NCBI GenBank assembly: GCA_903856725.1
Contig: CAIOCT010000089.1
Coordinates: 1-37,514, forward strand
Direction of reading: 5' to 3'
DNA from: an uncultured Verrucomicrobiota bacterium
GTDB taxonomy: Bacteria; Verrucomicrobiota; Verrucomicrobiia; Opitutales; Opitutaceae
DNA: 37,514 bases
The translations under genes and the position numbers were made by a program. A model generated the notes under the pieces. That model ran no database searches. It was not told where the DNA came from and saw only the letters and a list, made by a program, of their open reading frames with translations. Shown in pieces: positions 18,020 through 25,439 of the stretch. The stretch's first letter is position 1; every line of letters begins with the position of its first letter.

Positions 18020-18397
18020 ATGAACCATCCAAATCGTCCGCACGACATAATTGTATCTGGTATTCATCTCGAACTCACCGCCGCACTCCAAAGCCACGTA
18101 CGAGAGAAAATGGAGCGATTATTTCGACACGAAGAACGCATTGTGCGGATCAAGGTAGAGCTCGAGTACGATCGAAAGCATGATCACGCTCATCAATTCA
18201 TCGCTAAAGGGCACATCGTTATCCATGGACCCGATATCAATGCGACGGTGATCGAAGATGAATGCTATAAAGCAATCGATCTGTTGGTAGATAAACTCGA
18301 TCAAAGTCTGCGGAAACGCCACGGGGTCGCTAAAGATAAACGCAACCATCCCCACCCGATCGAATTTTCGGACGTCGAACTGCCGAAAGCAGTCTAA
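18020..18397 (+). CDS. hpf: Ribosome hibernation promoting factor, short form
   Basis: HPF/RaiA proteins bind the 30S decoding site and shut down idle ribosomes. At 125 residues this is the short form, lacking the C-terminal dimerisation domain of long HPF. The fold is recognised from IIVSGIHLELTAALQSHV (10-27), the helix with REKMERLF, KVELEYDRK, and the second helix with YKAIDLLVDKLDQSLRKR. The His/Asp-rich end is like other short forms. A strong terminator follows 22 bases after the stop, so hpf is probably its own transcript. In SD-bearing species long HPF is common; here a short form could mean that 100S dimers need a separate factor, an inference. Confidence 0.92.
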   Translation: MNHPNRPHDIIVSGIHLELTAALQSHVREKMERLFRHEERIVRIKVELEYDRKHDHAHQFIAKGHIVIHGPDINATVIEDECYKAIDLLVDKLDQSLRKRHGVAKDKRNHPHPIEFSDVELPKAV

Positions 18398-18419
18398 CGG
18401 TCTCGCAACCGATTGTTTC

Positions 18420-18444
18420 AACCCGCCTTTGGGCGGGTTTTTTT
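18420..18444 (+). terminator. Intrinsic terminator of hpf
   Basis: AACCCGCC and GGCGGGTT form an 8-base perfect stem with the 4-base loop TTTG, followed immediately by a run of T (18438-18444). This is a textbook rho-independent terminator, 22 bases after the hpf stop. Confidence 0.95.
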
Positions 18445-18476
18445 ATGCAACTTTCAATTATCACAGGAGTTCACTC

Positions 18477-18497
18477 ATGGTGCCGACTGATTATTAG
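18477..18497 (+). other. Six-codon mini reading frame with strong Shine-Dalgarno, upstream of hutI
   Basis: The frame reads Met-Val-Pro-Thr-Asp-Tyr-stop. It is preceded by CAGGAG seven bases before its ATG, the best Shine-Dalgarno match in the window. It lies between the hpf terminator and the hutI GTG start, 36 bases from the latter. It could be a leader peptide for hutI or a relic of a lost gene; it has no His codons, so ordinary histidine attenuation is not supported. Confidence 0.3.
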
Positions 18498-18533
18498 ATT
18501 GGATTCGCGCACCGATTAATTCTTAAAAATCAC

Positions 18534-19760
18534 GTGCCACTTCTTATTCGCAACGCGCGCATACTCACTCTTGCGATAGGCGCCCGCACTCGGCACGGCA
18601 AAGAATTAGGAGAGCTTGGTCTCATCCCGCAGGGCGACGTTCTGATTACCGATGACAAAATCACTGCCGTCGGCCCTAAAATAGAAGCCCCGGTTGAGGC
18701 CGAAGTAATCGACGCACAGGGACGGGTGCTCATGCCAGGCTTTATCGACTGCCACACGCACGCTTGCTGGGCTGGTGACCGCTTAAACGAATGGGAGCAA
18801 AAATTGCGTGGGGTGCCGTATACCGAAATCCTCAAGACTGGCGGCGGCATTCATGCGACGGTGCAGGCCGTCCGCGCTGCGACCAAGAAACAATTAGCGG
18901 CACACCTCAAATCGCGTCTCGATGCGATGCTGCGCGATGGCACCACTACCGTAGAAATTAAGAGCGGATACGGCCTGCAAACTGAAGATGAGCTCAAGAT
19001 GCTGCGCGCTATTGTCCGCGCAGGAAATGAATGGGCCGGCACCATTGTCCCCACGGCTCTCCTCGGTCACGCCTTTGAAGGCGACCTAGATGAGTATGCC
19101 CGCATGGTGGTTAAGGAAATGTTACCAGCCGTCGCCAAGGAATTCCCGGCTATTACAGTTGATGCTTTCTGCGAGACAGGTGCGTGGTCAGTGGAAGCCT
19201 GCGTGCGCCTATTGGAAAAAGCTTCCAAGCATCACACCGTGCGCGTCCACGCCGACCAATTTAATTCGCTCGGCATGACACCGGAAGCCATACGGCTGAA
19301 CGCGCGGAGTGTTGACCACCTCGAAGCCTCGACAAAAAACGATCTCCTCTTGCTCGCCAAAGCACGCACCATCGGCGTCATCATGCCTGCAACTGGCTTT
19401 CAGACCGATGGCCGCTACGCCAAAGCCGGTTTTTTTGTGGATGCCGGTGGTGCGGTCGCGTTAGCCAGTAACTGTAATCCGGGCACAGCCCCAACGCATT
19501 CACTCCCCTTCGTCATCGCCCTCGCCGTCCGATTTTGCGGCCTAACGCCAGCCGAGGCCATCACCGCGGCGACGGTCAATGCGGCGGCGGTCTTGGGCCT
19601 GAGCGATCGCGGAACCATCGCAGTGGGGCAACGAGCGGATCTCATTTTGCTCTGCTACAAAGACGAACGCCAGCTAGCCTATGAACTAGGAGGCAATCCG
19701 GTAGCCAGCGTCATCTGCGGTGGACGCGTAGTTGGTCAGGCCACGGCAGGCACAGCCTAA
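18534..19760 (+). CDS. hutI: Imidazolonepropionase
   Basis: HutI opens the imidazolone ring in the third step of histidine degradation, giving N-formimino-glutamate. The 408-residue amidohydrolase has the metal site DCHTHACWAG (72-81, His 74 and 76), the family block LRGVPYTEILKTGGGIHAT, the later metal His in VHADQFNSLG, and the catalytic region SNCNPGTAPTHS. It begins with GTG; no ATG is available in frame nearby and the protein start aligns with family N-termini. No hutH, hutU or hutG is in view, so the pathway must be scattered. DUF1080 follows on the same strand after 47 bases. Confidence 0.96.
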   Translation: MPLLIRNARILTLAIGARTRHGKELGELGLIPQGDVLITDDKITAVGPKIEAPVEAEVIDAQGRVLMPGFIDCHTHACWAGDRLNEWEQKLRGVPYTEILKTGGGIHATVQAVRAATKKQLAAHLKSRLDAMLRDGTTTVEIKSGYGLQTEDELKMLRAIVRAGNEWAGTIVPTALLGHAFEGDLDEYARMVVKEMLPAVAKEFPAITVDAFCETGAWSVEACVRLLEKASKHHTVRVHADQFNSLGMTPEAIRLNARSVDHLEASTKNDLLLLAKARTIGVIMPATGFQTDGRYAKAGFFVDAGGAVALASNCNPGTAPTHSLPFVIALAVRFCGLTPAEAITAATVNAAAVLGLSDRGTIAVGQRADLILLCYKDERQLAYELGGNPVASVICGGRVVGQATAGTA

Positions 19761-19807
19761 ATCTAAAATGACGTTGCGGGCGGTGCCGCGATCCTTAGAC
19801 GTAGTTC

Positions 19808-20443
19808 ATGCGTAATTTATTGCTGACCGCGTCTTGCTCTCTCCTGCTGCTCGTCCCTCGCCTAGCCTCAGCTGAGCTTGAGCCCGGATTTATTTCGCTC
19901 ATGGATGGAAAAACATTTGCTGGTTGGCAACCGACAGTGGAGCACCCCACGACTTGGAAAATTGAAGACGGCGCATTCGTTACCCGCGGCGAGCGCGCGC
20001 ATCTTTATTATGTTGGTGATAATATTCCCTTCAAAAATTTCGAGTTGAAGGTCGATGTGATGACTGAGCCCAGCTCCAATGGCGGCATTTATTTCCATAC
20101 CCGTTATCAAGAAACCGACTGGCCGCGCGCGGGATTTGAATGTCAGGTCAACGTTACCCAACGCGACTGGATTAAAACAGGCAGCCTCTACGCGATCGCA
20201 AATACTGGCCTCGTTAGCGTCGTCGATGGCAAATGGTGGACGCAGCACATCATCGTCAACGGCAACACGATCACGGTAGAGATCGATGGAAAGCGGGTGA
20301 TGCAGTATATTGAACCAGCGGGAACGCAGGCGGGGGTCCCTTACGAGCGCAAACTCGGTCAAGGTACTTTCGCTTTACAAGCCCACGACCCCAAGAGCGT
20401 TGTTCGGTATCGGAATATTCGGGTCAAGCGGCTGCCGAACTAA
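19808..20443 (+). CDS. Exported DUF1080 (3-keto-disaccharide hydrolase-like) protein
   Basis: The first 22 residues (MRNLLLTAS, a hydrophobic core, then LASAE) form a Sec signal peptide, so the protein is periplasmic or outer. The 190-residue mature part is one concanavalin-like jelly-roll: FISLMDGKTFAGWQP is the typical DUF1080 opening, NGGIYFHTRYQETD the central strand, and GTFALQAHDPKSVVRYRNIRVKRL the typical ending. DUF1080 domains are related to 3-keto-glucosidase activity and are abundant in Planctomycetes and Verrucomicrobia. The substrate is unknown. It is not part of the sulfatase cluster to the right, lying next to hutI and converging on the tRNA gene. Confidence 0.93.
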   Translation: MRNLLLTASCSLLLLVPRLASAELEPGFISLMDGKTFAGWQPTVEHPTTWKIEDGAFVTRGERAHLYYVGDNIPFKNFELKVDVMTEPSSNGGIYFHTRYQETDWPRAGFECQVNVTQRDWIKTGSLYAIANTGLVSVVDGKWWTQHIIVNGNTITVEIDGKRVMQYIEPAGTQAGVPYERKLGQGTFALQAHDPKSVVRYRNIRVKRLPN

Positions 20444-20474
20444 CAAGCGGCCCGGGGCCTAATATTCTAAATAA

Positions 20475-20551
20475 TGGTGCGGGCATAGGGAGTCGAACCC
20501 CAAACCTCCAGATTCGTAGTCTGGCGCTCTATCCAGTTGAGCTATGCCCGC
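20475..20551 (-). tRNA. tRNA-Arg (anticodon ACG), CCA encoded
   Basis: The minus strand folds as a cloverleaf: acceptor GCGGGCA with TGCCCGC, D-arm containing AGCTCAACTGGATAGAGC, anticodon stem CCAGA/TCTGG with loop CTACGAA giving anticodon ACG, and T-arm TGGGG-TTCGACT-CCCTA with one G-T pair. The discriminator A is followed by an encoded CCA. A34 would be edited to inosine by TadA to read CGN codons. It lies 69 bases after the recJ stop on the same strand. Confidence 0.97.
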
Positions 20552-20620
20552 ACAGGCGAAGGGCGAATAAGCTAATATCCGGCGGTGACTTCAAGCAGAA
20601 TTTTCACCGACGGGTAGTCT

Positions 20621-22333
20621 TCAGATTGTCCGCCAATCATGCAGCTCTAACTGCAAGGTTTGTCGGCCGTTATAATAATTCCAATTGAGCTGGATCGCCA
20701 ATTCCAAGGGTGGTCCGACTGGGGGTAAACGATCAGCCAGCTTCCAGGCCACCCCACTCACACGGCGCCCCAGATCATCCTCAGCAGTAAAGCGAAAATG
20801 CTGCTCTTTAAATACGCTGGGCTTAGTGCGCAGTCGAACTCCCCGCACCCCGAAGATTGGCTCAGGATTGCCCATCCCAAACGGATGCAATTGGGCTAAT
20901 TGCCCCATGAGCTGTTCCGTTAAATCAGTCCCTTGGAGCCAGCCGGACAATTCTACGGCCAGATCAGTCGCGGCACCATTGCGTGTGCGCTGAATCACCT
21001 CATCAAATTGCGCCCTGAATTCTGCTAGCCGGCTTTTTTTCAACGAGATGCCCACCGCCATGGGATGGCCACCCCAACTTTCGAGACATCCAGAGCAAGC
21101 CGCCAATATTTCCACCAAATTAAATCCTGTAATACCGCGGCCAGACCCTTTGGCAAATTCACCTTCATTTCCAAGCACGATCGCCGGGCGATTATATTTA
21201 CGAGAAACCCGACCAGCCACAATGCCTACGACCCCGGGATGCCAAGCCTCATCAAAGAGGACGAGTCCGCTGGCGGTTTTATAATCTTCTTCTGCATAGC
21301 GCTCTGCCCGGTCGGTAATCTGCCGCTCAATCTCTTGGCGCTCACGATTGAGATCATCGAGTTGCCGCGCAGTGGTTTCAGCAAACTCACGATCAGCAGT
21401 GAGTAATAAATCGACGGACAGCGCCGCATCCGCCAGGCGCCCACTGGCGTTAATTCGCGGCCCCAGACGGAACGAAATATCAGTGGGCACAAGTCCCTGC
21501 TCGGTTTTTAAGCCAGCTACCTGCATTAAAGCCAAGAGGCCAGGCCGTTGAGTATCCGCGAGGACCCGTAGTCCATGGCGCGCAAAAATGCGATTCTCCC
21601 CCGTGAGCGGCACTAAGTCTGCGATTGTGCCCATGGCCACCAGATCAAGGTAATCCTTCAACACAATTGAAAGGGCCACTGGGTCATTCTCCAATCGAAG
21701 TCGTTTTAACAAGCCGTGCGCCAATTTAAAAACAAGTCCCACCGTGCAAAGATAGCGCCAAGCTTCATCCCCTGCCTGTGGATAAACGTGTGGGTTAATC
21801 AAAACAGCGCCGACGGCCGCTGCTTCCGTCGAGCGATGGTGATCAACTATAATAACATCAATGCCGCGCGATTTGAGATACGCCACTTCTTCGCCGGAGT
21901 TCGTCCCGCAATCGAGCGCGATAAATAGATCAGGCAACCCGTCCTCCAAAGCGCGGTCAATCGATGTGCGGGACAAGCCATAACCTTCGGCTGCGCGGCG
22001 CGGTACGATGTAGCGAGGATTCAACCCCAACCGGCGTAAAACACTCACCAAAATGGCGGTGCTGCACACCCCATCAACGTCATAGTCACCCAACACGACG
22101 ATGGTTTGCTGCAAGCGTCGCGCGAGTAACAATCGCTCGACCGCTTCCGCTAAATTACCCAGTAAGAATGGATCACCCAAACTTGCTAAAGTGGGCGCCA
22201 GAAAACGCGCGGCCGCTTCCGGCGAGTTGAGGGCATTACGCACTAAAAGTTCTGCGACAATGGGCGCAGTACTGAGGCTGCGCGCTAGAGCGGCAGTCTG
22301 CTCAGCATCAACTGGCGTATAATTCCAGCGCAT
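20621..22333 (-). CDS. recJ: Single-stranded-DNA-specific exonuclease RecJ
   Basis: RecJ degrades single-stranded DNA 5' to 3' in recombination and mismatch repair. The protein is 570 residues, typical. DHH-family motifs are GDYDVDGVCST (82-92), LDCGTNS, VDHHRS and, in the DHHA1 half, GSGRGITGFN and WGGHPMAVG; the C-terminal OB-like domain contains RRVSGVAWKL. A second ATG four codons upstream (22345) is possible. It forms the usual yajC-secDF-recJ group. Its leader contains two adjacent perfect hairpins directly before the start. No Shine-Dalgarno sequence precedes it. Confidence 0.96.
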   Translation of the reverse strand: MRWNYTPVDAEQTAALARSLSTAPIVAELLVRNALNSPEAAARFLAPTLASLGDPFLLGNLAEAVERLLLARRLQQTIVVLGDYDVDGVCSTAILVSVLRRLGLNPRYIVPRRAAEGYGLSRTSIDRALEDGLPDLFIALDCGTNSGEEVAYLKSRGIDVIIVDHHRSTEAAAVGAVLINPHVYPQAGDEAWRYLCTVGLVFKLAHGLLKRLRLENDPVALSIVLKDYLDLVAMGTIADLVPLTGENRIFARHGLRVLADTQRPGLLALMQVAGLKTEQGLVPTDISFRLGPRINASGRLADAALSVDLLLTADREFAETTARQLDDLNRERQEIERQITDRAERYAEEDYKTASGLVLFDEAWHPGVVGIVAGRVSRKYNRPAIVLGNEGEFAKGSGRGITGFNLVEILAACSGCLESWGGHPMAVGISLKKSRLAEFRAQFDEVIQRTRNGAATDLAVELSGWLQGTDLTEQLMGQLAQLHPFGMGNPEPIFGVRGVRLRTKPSVFKEQHFRFTAEDDLGRRVSGVAWKLADRLPPVGPPLELAIQLNWNYYNGRQTLQLELHDWRTI

Positions 22334-22352
22334 GGCAGTAGGCATGAATTCA

Positions 22353-22397
22353 GCCAGTTGCGAGCAACTGGCGCGACGCGTTAGCGATAACGCATCG
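22353..22397 (-). promoter_or_regulatory. Tandem hairpins between secDF and recJ
   Basis: Stem A (22374-22397) pairs ten bases, CGATGCGTTA with TAACGCGTCG as read on the minus strand, one of them a G-T pair, around a 4-base loop. Stem B (22353-22372) pairs eight bases, GCCAGTTG with CAACTGGC, around loop CTCG. One base separates them. No T-run follows, so this is unlike a simple terminator. Stem B ends 19 bases before the recJ start chosen here. It may protect the secDF mRNA 3' end or lower recJ translation; both are inference. Confidence 0.6.
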
Positions 22398-22404
22398 CAT
22401 CAGC

Positions 22405-24954
22405 TTATTCCGAAGCGCGGGAGGAACCGGCCCATTCGTATTTGGGCGCGATATCCTTGTGAGCCTCAACATGCTTCCGATCACCTTTATGCCACCAGTA
22501 AAATACTTGAGCAGCGATGAAGATAGCGGAGAAAGTTGAGGTAACGATACCCACGAGGAAAGTGAAGGCGATGTCGTGGAGTTGACCTCCGCCGAACAGG
22601 AAGAGCGCCAGGGCGGCCAAGAAGGTCGTCGTCGCCGTCATGATGGTGCGGGCGAATACTTTCCTGATCGCACTATTAATAACGTCACGCAACGCCCCCG
22701 TGGGATTAAGTTTAAGCTCTTCGCGGATACGATCGAAGACCACGACCGTCTCATTGATCGAGTAACCTGCGACGCAAAGAATAGCCGCGACCATCGGCGC
22801 CGAGAATTGGTGGCCGAAAAGCACGAAGATACCGATGTTCATCAAGATGTCGTGTAAGGTCGACGCCATCGCCCCGATGCCAAAGCCGAATTCAAAGCGA
22901 AAGGCGATGTAGACTAAGATGACGAGCATGGAGACACCCACTGCGAGCACGGCATTCCAGCGAATCTCTTTGCCGATCGTGGCACCAATCTGACTCTCAC
23001 CCACTTTCTCCAGCTGGGCATTAGGATAGGCTTTTTGGAGGGCGGCGAAGAGAGCGCCCGATTTACCGTAGGCGGTCTCAAGCTTGAGTTGTTCTTTACC
23101 GCTACCGAGATCACTCACGTAGCTTGGGCTAATTTCGCCGATGCGATTGGCGGCGGCGACTTCACGGATTTTACTCGTGTCGATTTTCTGCGAGAATTTA
23201 GCCGTGATTTGATCACCGCCGGCAAAGTCGATGCCGTAGATGCGATCTCCTTGATAAAATACATAACCAATGCTGATCACCACCAACGCCACTGAGCCAA
23301 TGGCGGCAGGCTTACCGTATTTGACGAAATCGACATTCAAGTCGCCCAGCATGCGGCGCATGGTGATTTTTTTCAGGAAATTTGAATCGATCAACAGCTC
23401 CATGACCAAATGGGCCGTGATGAGCACGGAGAACAGCGTGGACAACACACCGATCAACAAAGTGAAACCGAACCCCTTGATAGGACCGGTACCGAGCCAG
23501 ATCATGATACCGCAAATAATCAGCTGCACAAAGTGAGCATCGAGAATGGTGGTGAGCGCTTTCTCAAACCCGCCCTGATTAGCACTGGCGAGCGATTTAC
23601 CGAGCGCCAATTCCTCACGCATGCGCTCGAAGATTAGAATGTTGGCATCGACCGCCATACCGATGGTGAGCACAATACCTGCGAGGCCCGGCAAGGTCAT
23701 CGTCGCGCCGATACTAGCCATGACGCCAATGATGATGCAGATATTTACGATTAAAGAAAATACCGCAACGAGGCCGCCGGTAGCGTAGAAAGTAATCATG
23801 AAAGCGGCCACGGCGGCAGTGCCGATGACGGATGCTTTCACCCCACTACTAATCGCGTCTTCTGCGAGTAAAGGACCGACAATGTACTGCTCCTTGACCT
23901 CCAGCGGCAAATCAAGCGGGTTGTTAAGCACGTTGGCCAATTGCTCGGCTTCGCGAGCGGAGAAGTGGCCGCTAATCTGAGCAGAGCCGCCCGTGATGGG
24001 CTCATTAATGCGTGGCGCGGAGTATAGTTTTCCGTCGAGCACAATGCCCATAAGGCGGCCAGTGCTAGCCGTGGTGACATCGCCAAATTTCTTGGAACCC
24101 TCGGCATTGAAATTCAAGTGAACCTGGTAGCCGCCAAATTGGTCGGTTGTAGCTTGCGCATTCTTAACGGTATTACCGGTCATCTCGGGAACGCGCTTAA
24201 CCAAATAGTAAACAGTGTAGGATTGGCCGTTTGTTTTATTGTCCTCATCTTGGCTCATGACCTCATAGCCTGCGGGTACATTGGTCGGCGGCTCGGTCAT
24301 TGGGCCGGTATTTTCCATCACGAGACGGAAGCTGAGCATCGCTGGCTTCTGGACGTTAGCGACGATGTCAGGATTATCGCGTGTATTGAGACCAGCAAGT
24401 TGGACCTCGATACGGGAGTCGCCCACGGGGCGAATAACCGGCTCGGCCACACCCATGCCGTTAATACGGTTACCAATAATTTCAATCGCTTTGCTGAGCT
24501 GCTGACGGCGCTCGTAATTGCCATTCTGCGCATCGGCTTTTGCGGGCGGTGCTTCGAGGGTGAAAGCGACGCCGCCTTTGAGGTCGAGGCCGAGTTGCAG
24601 TGGGCTCTTCGACTGCTTGAGTAGATAAGTCAGCAGGATGTCGTTGCGCTTCTCGATATTCTTCAAGGAGCTCTCGAGCTTAATGTCAGGAAAATATTGC
24701 GATAAATCGAGCCGCTCGTCGCGGCCAATCTGCTTGAGGACGACATAAAAACTCAGGTCGCGCCCTTGAGCCTTAGCTGATTGGATGGTGGCATCCACGC
24801 GGGCCATAAGTTTGGTAAACTCGGCCGGCTTGCCCGCGGCCTGGCTGCGTACATACTGCGAGAAGTCACGATCAGTGAGTGGCAGCGTGGTGGCGATCGC
24901 CCAGAGCACGATGGCTACGGACAGAATAATTTTCCAGAGATTACGACGGAGCAT
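22405..24954 (-). CDS. secDF: Fused protein translocase subunit SecDF
   Basis: SecDF uses the proton gradient to pull exported proteins out of SecYEG. The 849-residue protein joins SecD (first about 530 residues) and SecF. SecD signs: N-terminal membrane helix (10-26), P1 motif GLDLKGG (122-128), and the membrane block with TLPGLAGIVLTIGMAVDANI. SecF signs: GIDFAGGDQ near residue 575 and the closing membrane region with GYSINETVVVFDRIREEL. About 80 charged residues lie between the first helix and GLDLKGG, longer than usual. It sits between yajC and recJ, the common order. The start ATG is preceded by ACC and no Shine-Dalgarno sequence. Confidence 0.97.
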   Translation of the reverse strand: MLRRNLWKIILSVAIVLWAIATTLPLTDRDFSQYVRSQAAGKPAEFTKLMARVDATIQSAKAQGRDLSFYVVLKQIGRDERLDLSQYFPDIKLESSLKNIEKRNDILLTYLLKQSKSPLQLGLDLKGGVAFTLEAPPAKADAQNGNYERRQQLSKAIEIIGNRINGMGVAEPVIRPVGDSRIEVQLAGLNTRDNPDIVANVQKPAMLSFRLVMENTGPMTEPPTNVPAGYEVMSQDEDNKTNGQSYTVYYLVKRVPEMTGNTVKNAQATTDQFGGYQVHLNFNAEGSKKFGDVTTASTGRLMGIVLDGKLYSAPRINEPITGGSAQISGHFSAREAEQLANVLNNPLDLPLEVKEQYIVGPLLAEDAISSGVKASVIGTAAVAAFMITFYATGGLVAVFSLIVNICIIIGVMASIGATMTLPGLAGIVLTIGMAVDANILIFERMREELALGKSLASANQGGFEKALTTILDAHFVQLIICGIMIWLGTGPIKGFGFTLLIGVLSTLFSVLITAHLVMELLIDSNFLKKITMRRMLGDLNVDFVKYGKPAAIGSVALVVISIGYVFYQGDRIYGIDFAGGDQITAKFSQKIDTSKIREVAAANRIGEISPSYVSDLGSGKEQLKLETAYGKSGALFAALQKAYPNAQLEKVGESQIGATIGKEIRWNAVLAVGVSMLVILVYIAFRFEFGFGIGAMASTLHDILMNIGIFVLFGHQFSAPMVAAILCVAGYSINETVVVFDRIREELKLNPTGALRDVINSAIRKVFARTIMTATTTFLAALALFLFGGGQLHDIAFTFLVGIVTSTFSAIFIAAQVFYWWHKGDRKHVEAHKDIAPKYEWAGSSRASE

Positions 24955-25019
24955 GGTTATTAGTTGTTAAAGGGGTGAAAGCGCTCAGGACGAATCGCCC
25001 CGAGCGATACGGGCAACAC

Positions 25020-25343
25020 TTAAGCGGCGTCCGCTTTGGTAACGACCGCGCTGATAAAGCCTTTGCCGACTTCGATTTTATTGTTTTCGCCAATGCGAAT
25101 TACGAAGCGGTCATCTTTTACGCTGGTGATGGTACCATAGATCCCACCGGAAGTGATCACCTCGTCGCCCGATTTGAGCTCAGTCAACATCTTGTCGTGG
25201 GCTTTTTGCTTCTTCCGCTGAGGGGCAAAAACCAGGAAATACATGGCAGCCATCAGCAAAGCGAGGGGCGCGAGTTGCATGAGGGCAGCGGCGCCGGTCG
25301 GGGCGGGTTGAGCTTGGGCGAGGAATAGAGGTAACTTAGTCAT
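25020..25343 (-). CDS. yajC: Preprotein translocase accessory protein YajC
   Basis: YajC is a small single-span inner-membrane protein that copurifies with SecDF. The 107-residue protein has a membrane helix at about 21-42, the motif FAPQRKKQKAHDKML just after it, and the compact KOW-like domain LKSGDEVITSGGIYGTITSVKDD typical of the family. It is the first gene of the yajC-secDF-recJ group, 65 bases before secDF, and is divergent from speA across 96 bases, which must hold promoters for both. Confidence 0.95.
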   Translation of the reverse strand: MTKLPLFLAQAQPAPTGAAALMQLAPLALLMAAMYFLVFAPQRKKQKAHDKMLTELKSGDEVITSGGIYGTITSVKDDRFVIRIGENNKIEVGKGFISAVVTKADAA

Positions 25344-25439
25344 TGCGTATGCGGGTGTTTTGAAAAATTTGAAAAGTGCGAATAAGCCCCGCCATATTCA
25401 TAAAAGCAAGCCAAACCCCGCCCCTTCTCCTATCGCCAA

